Source: Lacticaseibacillus nasuensis JCM 17158
GTDB lineage: Bacteria > Bacillota > Bacilli > Lactobacillales > Lactobacillaceae
Assembly (NCBI RefSeq): GCF_001434705.1
Contig: NZ_AZDJ01000003.1
Coordinates: 62,001 to 126,000 of the forward strand
Direction of reading: 5' to 3'
DNA: 64,000 bases
Part shown: positions 27,466 through 38,044 of the stretch, in pieces
How positions within the stretch are numbered: position 1 is the stretch's first letter
How the letters are laid out: every line of letters starts with the position of its first letter
Notes under the pieces: generated by a model
Seen by the model: the letters and a program-made list of their open reading frames with translations, nothing else
Databases searched by the model: none
Told to the model about the DNA's origin: nothing
Position numbers and translations under genes: made by a program

Positions 27466-29421
27466 ATGACTGATCAAGAAAAAGCCTTAGAGGCCAAAGA
27501 AGAAAAGGCGGCAGAATATGACGCCAGCCAGATTCAAGTCCTCGAAGGGCTCGAGGCCGTGCGTAAGCGGCCGGGGATGTACATCGGCTCCACAAGCACC
27601 CAAGGCCTGCACCACCTGGTGTGGGAAATCATCGACAACGGGATTGATGAGGCGTTAGCTGGGTTTGCCAGCGAGATCAACGTCACGGTCGAACCTGACA
27701 ACTCGGTTACCGTTATCGATGATGGGCGCGGGATTCCGGTCGACATCCAAAAGAAAACCGGGCGGCCAGCCTTGGAAACCGTCTTTACGATTCTGCACGC
27801 CGGTGGCAAGTTCGGCGGTGGCGGCTACAAGGTCTCCGGTGGCCTGCATGGGGTCGGCGCCTCGGTCGTCAACGCCTTGTCTACCGAATTAGACGCCGTG
27901 GTCACCCGCGGTGGCAAGCGGTACTACATCGATTTCACCCGGGGCAAGGTGAAGACGCCGATGAAGGTGATTGGGGATGCTCCGGAACACGAGCACGGCA
28001 CCAAGGTTCACTTTGTGCCGGATCCGGATATCTTCACCGAAACCACCGTGTACGATGATAAGATCCTGACCCAGCGTATCCGCGAGCTGGCCTTTTTGAA
28101 CAAGGGGCTCAAGCTGACCTTTACCGACAAGCGGGCCGATACCGCCGAGAAGCTGGTGTTCCACTACGAGGGGGGGATTCGTGAATACGTCGAGTTCCTC
28201 GACCGCAAGAAGGAAAACCTGCTGAAGGAGCCGATTTACGTTGAGGGCCAAGCCAAGGGCATCACGGTTGAAGTGTCGCTGCAATATACGACCAACGGCT
28301 TTAACACCACGCTGATGACTTTTGCCAACAACATTCACACCTATGAAGGCGGGACCCACGAAACGGGCTTCAAGACCGCGCTGACCCGCGTGATCAACGA
28401 CTACGCCCGCAAGTCCGGGGCGTTGAAGGAGAGCGACGAGGCGCTGTCTGGTGAAGACGTGCGCGAAGGCATGACTGCCGTCGTTTCCGTGAAGCACCCG
28501 GATCCGCAGTTTGAAGGCCAAACCAAGACCAAGCTCGGTAATGCCGACGCCCGCACGGTGACGGATCGCACCTTCTCTGAGCACTTGAACAAGTACTTGA
28601 TGGAGCACCCCACCGAGGCCCGGCAAATCGTCGATAAGGCGATGTTGGCCAACAAGGCGCGGGCTGCTGCCAAGCGGGCGCGAGAAGTGACGCGCAAGAA
28701 GTCTGGCCTTGAAATCTCCAATCTCCCCGGCAAGCTGGCGGATAATTCCAGCAAGGATCCGGAAATCTCCGAGTTGTTCATCGTCGAAGGGGATTCCGCC
28801 GGCGGTTCCGCCAAGTCCGGCCGGTCTCGACTGACCCAGGCAATCTTGCCGATTCGTGGGAAGATTTTGAACGTCGAAAAGGCCAGCATGGAACGCATCT
28901 TGGCCAACGAAGAAATTCGCACGTTGTTCACGGCCATGGGCACCGGGTTTGGCGAGGAATTTGACGTCAAAAAGGCGCGCTACCACAAGCTCATCATTAT
29001 GACCGATGCCGATGTCGACGGCGCCCACATTCGGACGCTGTTGTTGACCCTGATTTATCGCTACATGCGGCCGTTGTTGGACGCTGGGTTTGTCTACATC
29101 GCCCAGCCGCCTCTGTATCGGGTGCGTCAAGGCAAGATGATGCGCTATATCGATTCCGATGAAGAGCTGACCGAGGTCTTAGGCACCTTGCAACCGAGCC
29201 CGAAGCCGGAGATTCAACGGTACAAGGGGCTTGGGGAAATGGACGCGTCGCAGCTGTGGGAAACTACCATGGATCCGGAGAAACGCCGCTTGTTGCGCGT
29301 ATCGCCAGAAGACGCCGAAGCCGCCGATGGCATTTTTGAAATGCTGATGGGCGATAAAGTCGAACCGCGCCGGAAATTCATCGAGGAAAACGCGAAGTAC
29401 GTGGAGAACTTGGATGCGTAA
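27466..29421 (+). CDS. gyrB: DNA gyrase subunit B
   Basis: GyrB supplies the ATPase of DNA gyrase, which introduces negative supercoils. The 651-residue protein has the GHKL ATP-binding fold ([45 protein letters not shown]), the transducer domain, the TOPRIM domain ([26 protein letters not shown]) and the C-terminal tail. NGIDEAL, where many firmicutes have NSIDEAL, is a minor variant near the Mg/ATP site. AGGAGG precedes the ATG, and gyrA follows 72 bases later. Confidence 0.98.
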   Translation: MTDQEKALEAKEEKAAEYDASQIQVLEGLEAVRKRPGMYIGSTSTQGLHHLVWEIIDNGIDEALAGFASEINVTVEPDNSVTVIDDGRGIPVDIQKKTGRPALETVFTILHAGGKFGGGGYKVSGGLHGVGASVVNALSTELDAVVTRGGKRYYIDFTRGKVKTPMKVIGDAPEHEHGTKVHFVPDPDIFTETTVYDDKILTQRIRELAFLNKGLKLTFTDKRADTAEKLVFHYEGGIREYVEFLDRKKENLLKEPIYVEGQAKGITVEVSLQYTTNGFNTTLMTFANNIHTYEGGTHETGFKTALTRVINDYARKSGALKESDEALSGEDVREGMTAVVSVKHPDPQFEGQTKTKLGNADARTVTDRTFSEHLNKYLMEHPTEARQIVDKAMLANKARAAAKRAREVTRKKSGLEISNLPGKLADNSSKDPEISELFIVEGDSAGGSAKSGRSRLTQAILPIRGKILNVEKASMERILANEEIRTLFTAMGTGFGEEFDVKKARYHKLIIMTDADVDGAHIRTLLLTLIYRYMRPLLDAGFVYIAQPPLYRVRQGKMMRYIDSDEELTEVLGTLQPSPKPEIQRYKGLGEMDASQLWETTMDPEKRRLLRVSPEDAEAADGIFEMLMGDKVEPRRKFIEENAKYVENLDA

Positions 29422-29493
29422 TTCGCGCTGATGGGGGTTGGCGCCAGCGTCAGCGCTTCATGCGCGGCGCGTTGAGAGGAGAGACAAGAGTTT

Positions 29494-32106
29494 ATGGACG
29501 ATCGTCAAGAAAGTCGCATTACCACCGTCAATTTGGCGAAAACGATGAAGGATTCCTTCCTGGACTATGCGATGAGTGTCATCGTGGCGCGGGCCTTGCC
29601 CGATGTCCGCGACGGCCTCAAGCCGGTGCAGCGGCGGATCCTTTACGGAATGAACGAACTGGGGGTCACCCCGGATAAACCTTACAAGAAGTCCGCCCGG
29701 ATCGTCGGGGATGTCATGGGGAAATACCATCCGCATGGTGACTCCTCGATCTATGAAGGCATGGTGCGCATGGCGCAGGACTTCTCCTACCGCTACATGC
29801 TGGTCGACGGGCACGGGAACTTCGGCTCCGTCGACGGTGATGGGGCCGCCGCGATGCGGTACACCGAAGCGCGCATGAGCCGCATCACCATGGAGATGTT
29901 GCGCGACATCAACAAGGACACCATCGATTGGCAAGACAACTACGATGGCACGGAAAAAGAACCGGTCGTGTTGCCGGCGCGCTTCCCGAACTTGCTGGTC
30001 AACGGCGCCACCGGGATTGCGGTGGGGATGACCACCAACATTCCGCCGCACAACATGGCTGAGGTCATCTCCGCCTTGCACATCCTGATGGACAATCCGG
30101 ATGCCACCACGGCGGATCTGATGACCGCGCTACCCGGACCCGATTTTCCGACCGGCGGGTTAGTGCTGGGCAAATCCGGCATTCGCCGCGCCTATGAAAC
30201 CGGGCAAGGCACGATTATTCAGCGCGCCAAGACGGAAATTGAAACCGAGAAGTCCGGCAAGGAACGCATCATCGTCACCGAGATTCCGTACATGGTCAAC
30301 AAGGCCAAGATGGTCGAGCGCATTGCGGAACTGGTGCGGGACAAGAAAATCGATGGTATCACCGCCTTAAACGATGAATCCGACCGTGACGGCATGCGGA
30401 TTACCATCGATATTCGCCGCGACATGTCGGCGACAGTGGTGTTGAACAACCTGTTCAAGCTGACCCCGATGCAAACCGGGTTCTCCTTCAACATGGTGGC
30501 CATCGTCGACGGCGCCCCGAAGACGCTGAGCCTCAAGGAAATCCTGCAGTACTACCTGCAGCACCAAGAGCAGGTCATCACCCGCCGGACGCAATTCGAC
30601 CTGAAGAAGGCCCAGGCTCGCGAGCACATTCTCGAAGGCTTGAAGATTGCGCTGGATCATATCGATGAAATCATCAGCATTATCCGCGGCAGCGAAACCG
30701 GGGACAAGGCCAAGGTCATCTTGATGGACAAGTTCAAGTTGTCCGACAAGCAGGCCCAGGCCATCCTCGACATGCGGTTGGTGCGCTTGACCGGCTTGGA
30801 ACGCGAAAAGGTTGAAAACGAGTTGGCCGATGTTCAGGCTTCGATTGCGGACTTCAAGGATATCCTGGCCCGGCCAGAGCGGATTCATCAGATTATTTAC
30901 GACGAATTGCTCGAGATTCAACGCAAGTTTGGCGACAAGCGCCGCACGGAACTGTTAGTCGGTGAAGACCTCAACATCGAAGACGAGGACCTGATCGAAG
31001 AGGAAGACGTGATCATCGCGTTGACGCATAACGGGTACGTCAAGCGCCTGCCACAAACGGAATTCAAGGCGCAAAATCGTGGCGGCCGCGGGATTCAAGG
31101 CATGGGCGTGCACGACGACGACTTCATGGAGCACCTGGTGTCCAGCTCGACGCATGATGTGCTTCTATTCTTCACCAACAACGGAAAGGTCTATCGCAGC
31201 AAGGGATATGAGATTCCCGAATACGGCCGCAGCGCTAAGGGAATTCCAATCATCAACTTGCTCGGGATCGCCAGCGACGAAAAGGTGCAAACCGTCATCA
31301 ACGTCAAACCCGACGAAGCCGACAACAAGTTCTTGTTCTTCGTCACGACTGGCGGCGTCGTGAAGCGCACGCCGGTCGCCGAGTTCCTGAACATTCGCAA
31401 GAACGGCCTAATTGCCCTGAAGATGCGGGAAGGCGATACGCTGAATAACGTCATTCCGACCACCGGCAACGACACGATGTTCATCGGGACGCACCTGGGC
31501 TACTCGGTCACCTTCAAGGAAGGTGACGTGCGGGTCATGGGCCGGACTGCCACCGGGGTCCGCGGTGTGCGGTTGCGCACTGGCGACTACGTGGTTGGCT
31601 CCGACATCTTGCACGACACCGATGAGGTCTTCGTCGTTTCCGAAAAGGGATACGGCAAGCGGACCCCGGCCAGCGAGTACCCAATCAAGGGTCGCGGCGG
31701 CAAGGGGATCAAGACTGCCAATATTACCGAGAAGAATGGCCCGCTGGCTGGCGTGACGACAGTGGCCGGCACCGAAGACATTCTGGCGATGACGGACTCT
31801 GGGGTGATGATTCGCTTCAATATCGACACGGTCAGCCAAACCGGGCGGGCAACGCTTGGCGTGCGGCTGATGCGCGTTGACGATGGGGCCAAGGTCGTGT
31901 CCATGGCCAAGGTCGATCCCGAAGAGCCAGACGATGGCGACGACACCGACGCGCCAGCGCCGTCAGCTCCAACAGGCGACGGTGCAACCGATGCGCCTAC
32001 GCCAACTGAACCGAATGGTGCTGCTGATGCGCAGGTCAACGAACTGTTGCGGCGCGCCGAAGCCGATTCACCGGCGGATGCAAGCGACGATAGTGACGAC
32101 GAATAA
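29494..32106 (+). CDS. gyrA: DNA gyrase subunit A
   Basis: GyrA carries the DNA breakage-reunion activity of gyrase. The 870 residues include the winged-helix domain with the active-site tyrosine in AMRYTEARM, the quinolone-resistance region [10 protein letters not shown] with both serines intact (wild type-like), the coiled-coil gate, and a six-bladed C-terminal DNA-wrapping domain with the GyrA box [10 protein letters not shown]. The last 60 or so residues form an unusually long acidic Asp/Ala/Pro/Thr tail. GAGAGGAGAG lies upstream of the ATG. Confidence 0.98.
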   Translation: MDDRQESRITTVNLAKTMKDSFLDYAMSVIVARALPDVRDGLKPVQRRILYGMNELGVTPDKPYKKSARIVGDVMGKYHPHGDSSIYEGMVRMAQDFSYRYMLVDGHGNFGSVDGDGAAAMRYTEARMSRITMEMLRDINKDTIDWQDNYDGTEKEPVVLPARFPNLLVNGATGIAVGMTTNIPPHNMAEVISALHILMDNPDATTADLMTALPGPDFPTGGLVLGKSGIRRAYETGQGTIIQRAKTEIETEKSGKERIIVTEIPYMVNKAKMVERIAELVRDKKIDGITALNDESDRDGMRITIDIRRDMSATVVLNNLFKLTPMQTGFSFNMVAIVDGAPKTLSLKEILQYYLQHQEQVITRRTQFDLKKAQAREHILEGLKIALDHIDEIISIIRGSETGDKAKVILMDKFKLSDKQAQAILDMRLVRLTGLEREKVENELADVQASIADFKDILARPERIHQIIYDELLEIQRKFGDKRRTELLVGEDLNIEDEDLIEEEDVIIALTHNGYVKRLPQTEFKAQNRGGRGIQGMGVHDDDFMEHLVSSSTHDVLLFFTNNGKVYRSKGYEIPEYGRSAKGIPIINLLGIASDEKVQTVINVKPDEADNKFLFFVTTGGVVKRTPVAEFLNIRKNGLIALKMREGDTLNNVIPTTGNDTMFIGTHLGYSVTFKEGDVRVMGRTATGVRGVRLRTGDYVVGSDILHDTDEVFVVSEKGYGKRTPASEYPIKGRGGKGIKTANITEKNGPLAGVTTVAGTEDILAMTDSGVMIRFNIDTVSQTGRATLGVRLMRVDDGAKVVSMAKVDPEEPDDGDDTDAPAPSAPTGDGATDAPTPTEPNGAADAQVNELLRRAEADSPADASDDSDDE

Positions 32107-32123
32107 TTTCCCGGGAAATGAGC

Positions 32124-32152
32124 AAGCACGGCCAAATGGTCGTGCTTTTTTT
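32124..32152 (+). terminator. gyrA terminator
   Basis: AGCACGGCC/GGTCGTGCT stem (one G-T pair) with AAAT loop followed by seven T. Confidence 0.88.
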
Positions 32153-32246
32153 GTGGCAATCCTCGGATTGGCGCGGTGTCAAAAATGATAGCTCGTTTTT
32201 TGAAGCGGTTTCGGGTATCTTAGTGGTGAACCTGGAGGTGAGGACG

Positions 32247-32882
32247 GTGGAATTAGGCAATCGATTGCGCCAGATCCGGCGCGATAATTTATTGACGCAG
32301 CAAGACATTGCCGACGAGTGCCACGTGAGCCGACAGACGGTGTCGGCTTGGGAAACGGGCCGCTCGTATCCCGATATTACCAGTCTGATCACGCTGGCAG
32401 AGGCCTATCACTTATCGTTAGACACGCTGGTGCGCGAAGATACGGCGGTGACCGCGAGCCTGGTGCGCGAAGACGCGATGCGCAAAGAGGCGCGCCTCGT
32501 GTATTACTCGGTGGCGGGCGTCGACATCGCCATTACCGGCTTGGTGTACCTGTCGTTGTTCAAGGTACCGGGGTTTGCGTTACCGGTACTGGTGCGCTTG
32601 GCGTTGACGCTGATCATGTTGGCGAGTTTGCTGGCGGTGGGGCCGAGTCAGCGCCGCTATCAGCGGTTGCGGGGACGGCCGGTGGTGCGCACCTTGACGC
32701 CTGGCAACGTCTGCCTGTCTGGATTGGTGGTCGGCCTGATGATTGGGCTGATGTATGCCATCATCGGCCCAGGGGCGGCTTTTTGGGGTGGCGTCACCGG
32801 CGGCGTAGTGACATTGATTGGCATGATTATTGTTCACCGCGTCAAGTATGGGCCGATGCGCCTGACTTGGCGATTGAGGTAG
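32247..32882 (+). CDS. XRE-family regulator with C-terminal membrane domain
   Basis: The 211-residue protein joins an N-terminal XRE helix-turn-helix (LGNRLRQIRRDNLLTQQDIA, SRQTVSAWETGRSYPD, about residues 2-60) to a C-terminal half with about four hydrophobic helices. Membrane-tethered XRE proteins of this type often sit next to ABC exporters and control them. Start: GTG 32247, eight bases after GGAGG; a GTG three codons earlier overlaps that site. The ABC pair follows nine bases after its stop, so it is the first gene of the operon. Confidence 0.85.
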   Translation: MELGNRLRQIRRDNLLTQQDIADECHVSRQTVSAWETGRSYPDITSLITLAEAYHLSLDTLVREDTAVTASLVREDAMRKEARLVYYSVAGVDIAITGLVYLSLFKVPGFALPVLVRLALTLIMLASLLAVGPSQRRYQRLRGRPVVRTLTPGNVCLSGLVVGLMIGLMYAIIGPGAAFWGGVTGGVVTLIGMIIVHRVKYGPMRLTWRLR

Positions 32883-32891
32883 GAGGGCGAC

Positions 32892-33788
32892 ATGTTAGAG
32901 GTCCAGCACTTAACGAAACGCTTCGGCACCATGACTGCCGTTGCGGATGAAAGCTTCACGGTCCGGCCCGGCGAAATCATGGGGCTGATTGGCCAAAATG
33001 GCGCGGGGAAAACCACCACTTTTCGCATGATTCTGAACTTCTTGCGACCCGATAGTGGGAGCGTTAGCTGGCAGGGCCACCCGTTAACGGCGGCGGATTA
33101 TAACCAGCTGGGTTACCTGCCCGAGGAGCGTGGGTTGTACCCGAAGATGCGGGTGGCCGACCAGATTCAATATTTCGCGGAGCTGCGCGGCATGAGCGGC
33201 AAGGCGGTCCGGGCGGCGTTGCCAGAGTGGCTCGACCGGTTTCAGGTGAAGGGCAAGCCCAGCGACCAGGTGAAAAGCCTGAGTAAGGGCAATCAACAAA
33301 AGGTGCAGCTGATTGCCGCCTTGATTCACCAGCCGCGCCTGGTCATCCTCGACGAGCCGTTCACGGGCCTCGACCCGGTGAACGCAAGCGTCCTCGAGGC
33401 CGGCATCAAGCGCCTGCGCGATGACGGCGCGGCGATCATCTACTCTAGCCACAACATGAGTAACGTCGAGGCTTTGTCCGACCACCTGATCATGTTGAAA
33501 GACGGGGCGGTGGTGCTGGCCGGCACCGTGCCAGAGATTCGCCACAGCTTCGGGCGCACCAAGTTGTTTCTTGAATCCGCGCTGACTGAGGCGCAGGTGC
33601 AAGAGTTTGCTGGCGTGCAAAGCGTCCAACGCGATGGCGCCCGCCTGGTGGTGACGCTGAGCGACCCGGCGGCGGGAGAGGCCATTTTTGCCGCGGCGAC
33701 GGCGAAGGGTTACATTCCCGAATTCAGTCAGCAACCCCCAACGCTCGACGAGATTTTCCGGCTGAAAGTGGAGGCAGGACATGCATAA
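32892..33788 (+). CDS. ABC transporter ATP-binding protein (NatA-like)
   Basis: The 298-residue ATPase has Walker A GQNGAGKTTT near residue 38, signature LSKGNQQKVQ near 135, Walker B LVILDEPFTGLDP near 157, and a C-terminal extension typical of the drug/sodium-exporter (DrrA/NatA) group. It energises the permease encoded next, overlapping it by eight bases. The substrate could be sodium, a drug or a peptide. Confidence 0.9.
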   Translation: MLEVQHLTKRFGTMTAVADESFTVRPGEIMGLIGQNGAGKTTTFRMILNFLRPDSGSVSWQGHPLTAADYNQLGYLPEERGLYPKMRVADQIQYFAELRGMSGKAVRAALPEWLDRFQVKGKPSDQVKSLSKGNQQKVQLIAALIHQPRLVILDEPFTGLDPVNASVLEAGIKRLRDDGAAIIYSSHNMSNVEALSDHLIMLKDGAVVLAGTVPEIRHSFGRTKLFLESALTEAQVQEFAGVQSVQRDGARLVVTLSDPAAGEAIFAAATAKGYIPEFSQQPPTLDEIFRLKVEAGHA

Positions 33789-35016
33789 ATTTTGGATCGT
33801 CACCAAACAGGTGTACAAGAAAAATCTCAAGAGTGGCTCCTGGCTGTTCCTGGTGGTGTCGCCGCTGTTTTTTGCCGCCATTATTTTAGGCGTCGGTTTA
33901 TTGATGAATCACTCAGCCAAGGCGGCTAAGCTGGCGGTGGTAAACGCGCCGGCAGCGGTGGTGCGCGTCCTCGACCAAAGTAGCGACGCCCACGCCAGCG
34001 CCTACACGCCGGCGAAGGCCAAGTCCGCGCTGCAAGCCGAACGACTCGATGGCGTCTTGACCGTGACCAACACCAATCCGCTAACGGCGCGGCTGGTCAC
34101 GCGCGTCGGGGGTCAATCCATCGACCAAGCCGCGCTTCAAGGGGCGTTGAACCAACTGAACACGCAAACCCAGGCCGGGCAGTTGAAACTGTCGGCGACT
34201 CAGCTGCAGCAACTGCTCAGCCCCGCCAAGCTCACCACCCGGGCGGTGGCCATCAAGGACGGCAAGCAGGTGGCTAAAGCCTCTTCCACCGACGCGGTTA
34301 ACCGCGGCATTGCGTTTGGCATCACCATTTTGATGATGATCTTCATGCTGGTATACGGCAGCATCTTGGCCCAGGAAATTGCCACTGAAAAAGGGTCGCG
34401 CATCATGGAGATGTTGCTGTCGGCGGTGAGTGCCACGACCCAGTTTTTCGGCAAGCTCTGCGGCATTTTGTTGCTGCTGGTGACGCAGCTGGGAATCTAC
34501 GCCGTCGTCGGCGCCATTGCGTGGCCCCTGTTGCACCGGCAAGCCATGGTGCGGCAGCTGTTGGCGGGGTTAGACTTCAGTGCGTTGCTGTCGGTAAACG
34601 GCGCGCAGATTCTCTTGTTCTTCCTGGTCGGGACATTAAGTTACGCCGTGTTGGCGGCCTTGACCGGATCGCTGGTGGCCAATCAAGAGCAGGTGCAACA
34701 AGCCGTGATGCCGATTTCGATCTTGGGCATGCTTGGATACTTCGGGGCGTTAATGGCGCAAGCCGGCGATTCGCCGATTCTGCGGGTGGCTAGTTACATC
34801 CCGTTCTTGAGCCCATCGGTGATGCCGGTCCGGGTGACGATGGGGTACGCCCCGAGCTGGCAAGGCTGGTTGGCCTTAGGGGTGAGCGTGGCCTTTCTCG
34901 GCTTGTTCACCTGGTTCACGGTGCGGGTGTACCGCGCTAACGTCTTGATCTACAAGGAAGGTGGCTTCGGCAAGGCGTTGCGGGCCACGTTGGCAATGTT
35001 GAAAGTCCAACGGTGA
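33781..35016 (+). CDS. ABC-2 type permease (NatB-like)
   Basis: The 411-residue membrane protein has one N-terminal helix (about 20-42), a large extracytoplasmic loop of about 130 residues, and five further helices from about residue 175 on, the layout of NatB-type ABC-2 permeases. The motif EKGSRIMEMLLSAVSATTQFFGKL follows the second helix as in NatB proteins (shown here only to identify the segment near residues 200-223). It forms an exporter with the preceding ATPase; the start overlaps that gene by eight bases. A terminator follows. Confidence 0.88.
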   Translation: MHKFWIVTKQVYKKNLKSGSWLFLVVSPLFFAAIILGVGLLMNHSAKAAKLAVVNAPAAVVRVLDQSSDAHASAYTPAKAKSALQAERLDGVLTVTNTNPLTARLVTRVGGQSIDQAALQGALNQLNTQTQAGQLKLSATQLQQLLSPAKLTTRAVAIKDGKQVAKASSTDAVNRGIAFGITILMMIFMLVYGSILAQEIATEKGSRIMEMLLSAVSATTQFFGKLCGILLLLVTQLGIYAVVGAIAWPLLHRQAMVRQLLAGLDFSALLSVNGAQILLFFLVGTLSYAVLAALTGSLVANQEQVQQAVMPISILGMLGYFGALMAQAGDSPILRVASYIPFLSPSVMPVRVTMGYAPSWQGWLALGVSVAFLGLFTWFTVRVYRANVLIYKEGGFGKALRATLAMLKVQR

Positions 35017-35023
35017 TGAGTAA

Positions 35024-35053
35024 GAACCGGTGTAAGCAGCGCCGGTTTTTTGT
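35024..35053 (+). terminator. Terminator of the ABC exporter operon
   Basis: AACCGGTG/CGCCGGTT stem followed by a T-run. Confidence 0.8.
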
Positions 35054-35178
35054 TTGAAACAAGTAAGCACTGTTATTTATTCGTTTGGTCAGATTAGCCG
35101 AAATATTTGGTCATGATAGTCAAATCTGAGCAAATAATTGCCGCGGCGGTGCGAATATGTCATGATAGGGCCAATTAG

Positions 35179-35194
35179 TAAGTTGACTAACTTA
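35179..35194. promoter_or_regulatory. XylR-like operator upstream of xylR
   Basis: TAAGTT-GACT-AACTTA is a perfect inverted repeat 97 bases before the xylR start. It resembles the repeats before the transporter and xylA, so it is probably used for autoregulation. Confidence 0.5.
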
Positions 35195-35290
35195 ACCTAT
35201 CGCGCCAAGCCGTCCTGGTCTGGTTCGAGTGGGTGAACAGGGTCATTCGCAATGGCGACTTGGTGATGTGGTTCAGGCGAGGTAACTAGC

Positions 35291-36460
35291 ATGAAGAAAG
35301 AAACGATGCGGCGCGTCAACGTTTTGGCAGTGTTAAATCAGATCTACAACCATCCCCAGATTTCCCGGGCGGAGATCTCCCGGCAACTCGGGTTGAACAA
35401 GGCGACGGTTTCTGACGTCTTGAAGGAACTGATTGCCAAGCATTTGGTGGTTGAAGTCGGCGAAGGCGAAAGCTCGGACAGCGGCGGGCGCAAGCCGCTT
35501 CAGCTGCAACTCAATGCCGACTATGCGTTCACCATTTCGGTCGATTTCGGCTATCACTTCATCGCCTATATGATCAACGACTTGGCGGGGCACACCTTGG
35601 ATTATGAGCGCGTGGCCACCCCGACAGAGTCGCCAACGCAGCGCCAAGAGATGGTGCGCCAATTCATCCAAGCGCACCTGGATCGGCCGTCGGTAGCGGG
35701 TTTGGCCGGCATCGTCATCTCCGTGCACGGCATCGTGCACAACAATCAGGTCCTGTACTCGCCACACGTCAAGATGGCGGATATCGACCTGCACGGCGTG
35801 TTGACTGCCGCTTTTCACGTGCCGGTGGTGCTGGAAAACGAGGCGAACTTAAGCGCGATTTACGAGCGCGACTTTGCCGAGCGCACCACCGCCCGCAACA
35901 ACCTGATCACGCTGAGTATTCACCACGGGATTGGGGCTGGCATCATCATCAACAACGCCTTGTACCGAGGGCGCAACAGCGAGGCAGGGGAAATCGGGCA
36001 CACGACGGCCTACCTCACGCCGGAGGGGCAAGAGGCGAGTTTCGAAGAGATCTGTACGCAGGCTGCGTTGTTCAGAGACGTTAAAGCGGCCTGCCAGTTG
36101 CCGACCTTGACGACTGCCGAGCTTCACGCCTTGCTGGCGGCGCATGATCCTAACGCCGAGCGGATCGTGCAGCGCTTCCGCAAGTACCTGTTGGTGTTGA
36201 TTCGCAACCTGATTCTGAGTTTCAGCCCGTCTGTGGTCGTGCTGACCTCGGACATCATCACCGAAATTCCGGAATTATTATCGGGCTTTCCGGAGCAGGT
36301 GACGACCATCACGGGGCAAACGACCAACGTTGAATTTTCGACCAATCCGTACACGGGGACGCTACTTGGCGGCACCGCGGTGTTGGTGAGTCGCATCTTC
36401 GGGTTGCACCGCACTCACAGTACAGAGACGACTGTTGAATCAACTGATCATCATCACTAA
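35291..36460 (+). CDS. xylR: ROK-family xylose repressor XylR
   Basis: The 389-residue protein has an N-terminal winged helix (ISRAEISRQLGLNKATVSDV, about residues 24-43), a GRKPLQL linker and a ROK sugar-binding/kinase-like domain with ENEANLSA and the GAGIIINN and GEIGHT segments. XylR proteins of this type repress xylose genes and release DNA on binding xylose. It heads the xylose locus in the same direction and has its own terminator. GAGG before the ATG. The name rests on domain type plus context. Confidence 0.9.
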   Translation: MKKETMRRVNVLAVLNQIYNHPQISRAEISRQLGLNKATVSDVLKELIAKHLVVEVGEGESSDSGGRKPLQLQLNADYAFTISVDFGYHFIAYMINDLAGHTLDYERVATPTESPTQRQEMVRQFIQAHLDRPSVAGLAGIVISVHGIVHNNQVLYSPHVKMADIDLHGVLTAAFHVPVVLENEANLSAIYERDFAERTTARNNLITLSIHHGIGAGIIINNALYRGRNSEAGEIGHTTAYLTPEGQEASFEEICTQAALFRDVKAACQLPTLTTAELHALLAAHDPNAERIVQRFRKYLLVLIRNLILSFSPSVVVLTSDIITEIPELLSGFPEQVTTITGQTTNVEFSTNPYTGTLLGGTAVLVSRIFGLHRTHSTETTVESTDHHH

Positions 36461-36475
36461 TCACACCAAGTTAAT

Positions 36476-36498
36476 GACCGGGCAACCGGTCTTTTTTT
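36476..36498 (+). terminator. xylR terminator
   Basis: GACCGG-GCAA-CCGGTC, a GNRA-type tetraloop hairpin followed by seven T. Confidence 0.88.
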
Positions 36499-36520
36499 GT
36501 CCGCTGATTGTTTTTTTAAA

Positions 36521-36534
36521 TGAAAACGATTGCA
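36521..36534. promoter_or_regulatory. Catabolite-responsive element (cre)
   Basis: TGAAAACGATTGCA fits the CcpA consensus TGnAAnCGnTnnCA. It lies about 130 bases before the transporter operon, so glucose would repress the xylose genes through CcpA. Confidence 0.75.
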
Positions 36535-36570
36535 ACCCACTTGACGAGGTGTTAAGCTCTTCTTGTTTAA

Positions 36571-36593
36571 GTTTGTTTGTTTAACCAACCAAC
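36571..36593. promoter_or_regulatory. XylR-like operator before the ABC importer operon
   Basis: GTTTGTTTGTTTAACC followed by AACCAAC forms an imperfect inverted repeat of GTTnGTT/AACnAAC type, downstream of TTGACG (36541). It matches the style of XylR operators in lactobacilli and bacilli. Confidence 0.6.
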
Positions 36594-36664
36594 CTTTTGA
36601 AGTTGCTGTCTGTCACTAGTCTTTTTGGTTTTAGGGGTATAGAGAAAAGGAGTGTAACGAGATT

Positions 36665-37978
36665 ATGCATAAGAGGATTTGGAAAATTGCGTCCGGGGCC
36701 ATGTTGTTGACCGCTTCGATGCTCACGCTAGCTGCTTGTGGGAATAGCAGCGCCAATAGTTCGAAGTCCAGCACCAAGGGCAAGACGTTACAGGTGTGGA
36801 CATTCACCACGGACATGAAGAAGATCATCAATAACTATTACAAGCCGATGCACAAAAATTTGGATTACAAGATCAAGATTACTGTCGTGCCATTCGAGAA
36901 CTTCCAGACGAAACTTGATCCAGTACTGGGGACCAAGAATGGGCCTGACTTGATTGCCTTGGATGCCTCCTTCGTGAAGAAGTACGTGGATTCCGGCAAG
37001 ATGGCGGACCTCAGCCAGGTCGGCATCAAGTCAGCCAGTGCCAACACCACGAACTACGTGAAGCAAGTCGGCCAAGACGCCAAGGGTCATCAAGTCGCTT
37101 TGTCCTGGCAAGCGACACCAGGGGCTTACTACTATCGCGCCAGCCTTGCGAAGAAGTACCTCGGCGTCACCACGCCTGAACAGATGCAAGCCAAGGTTGA
37201 CACAGCGGCTGACTTTACCAAGACCGCCCAAGAAGTGAACCAGAAGTCCAATGGGAAAATCTTCATGACTTCCAGTATCAGCGACCTGTTCGAACCCATG
37301 ATTGGGGCCCGCAAGACGCCTTGGGTCGTGAACAACAAGCTGAAGATCGATAAGAGCATGTTGGATCTGATGGACATGAGCAAGCAATTCGTTAGTGGCA
37401 AGTTGACCCAAGACACCACTGAGCAGTCCAGTGAATACTTCTCTGGCATGTCCAGCAACAACATCATGGGTTACAGCCTGCCATCATGGGGCCTGTTCTA
37501 CTGGTTACAGCCAAACGCTAAGTCTTCTAAGACCGGCAACAACACTGCTGGTGACTGGCGCGTCGTTAAAGGCCCATGGTCCTATTCATGGGGTGGCACG
37601 TACCTTGGCGCTGTGAAGAATTCACCAATGGAACACGAAGCAGCCAAGATTGCCAAGTGGGTCGCCACGAATCCGAAGTTCCAGACGAAGTGGGCGAAGG
37701 ATCAAAACGACTTTGTCTCGAACCAAACCGTGGTTAAGAAGATCACGCCACAGTTCACCAGCAAGTTCCTGGGTGGTCAGAATCAGTACAAGCAGTTTGC
37801 TGAATCCGCTAAGGACATCGACGGCAAGTTGCTGACCAAGTACGACCAAACGATTCAAAAGGCCTTCGTCGACAACGCCCTGACGCCTTACTCTCAAGGT
37901 AAGATTTCCAAGGCCGCTGCGCTAAAAGCCTTCAAGGATACTGTCCAAAACGCCTTCCCTGATATCACCGTTAAGTAG
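36665..37978 (+). CDS. Sugar ABC transporter substrate-binding lipoprotein
   Basis: The 437-residue protein has a lipoprotein signal with lipobox LTLAAC (Cys near residue 25), then the family 1 solute-binding fold seen in oligosaccharide transporters. It would be anchored on the outer face of the membrane and deliver sugar to the two permeases encoded next. The surrounding xylosidase and xylose genes make xylo-oligosaccharides or xylosides the likely ligand. No ATPase gene is in the cluster, so a shared MsmK/MalK-type ATPase is expected elsewhere. Confidence 0.9.
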   Translation: MHKRIWKIASGAMLLTASMLTLAACGNSSANSSKSSTKGKTLQVWTFTTDMKKIINNYYKPMHKNLDYKIKITVVPFENFQTKLDPVLGTKNGPDLIALDASFVKKYVDSGKMADLSQVGIKSASANTTNYVKQVGQDAKGHQVALSWQATPGAYYYRASLAKKYLGVTTPEQMQAKVDTAADFTKTAQEVNQKSNGKIFMTSSISDLFEPMIGARKTPWVVNNKLKIDKSMLDLMDMSKQFVSGKLTQDTTEQSSEYFSGMSSNNIMGYSLPSWGLFYWLQPNAKSSKTGNNTAGDWRVVKGPWSYSWGGTYLGAVKNSPMEHEAAKIAKWVATNPKFQTKWAKDQNDFVSNQTVVKKITPQFTSKFLGGQNQYKQFAESAKDIDGKLLTKYDQTIQKAFVDNALTPYSQGKISKAAALKAFKDTVQNAFPDITVK

Positions 37979-38044
37979 TCTGACGGCGCGGGTAGACTCG
38001 CGGCGTCTGGGTTACACATAACTTTGACCAAAGGAGGGGTTTGG

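Noticed and set aside
27889-29130. A 413-codon open frame antisense to gyrB
   Set aside because: It is a by-product of the high-GC third codon positions of gyrB; no binding site and no domain pattern.
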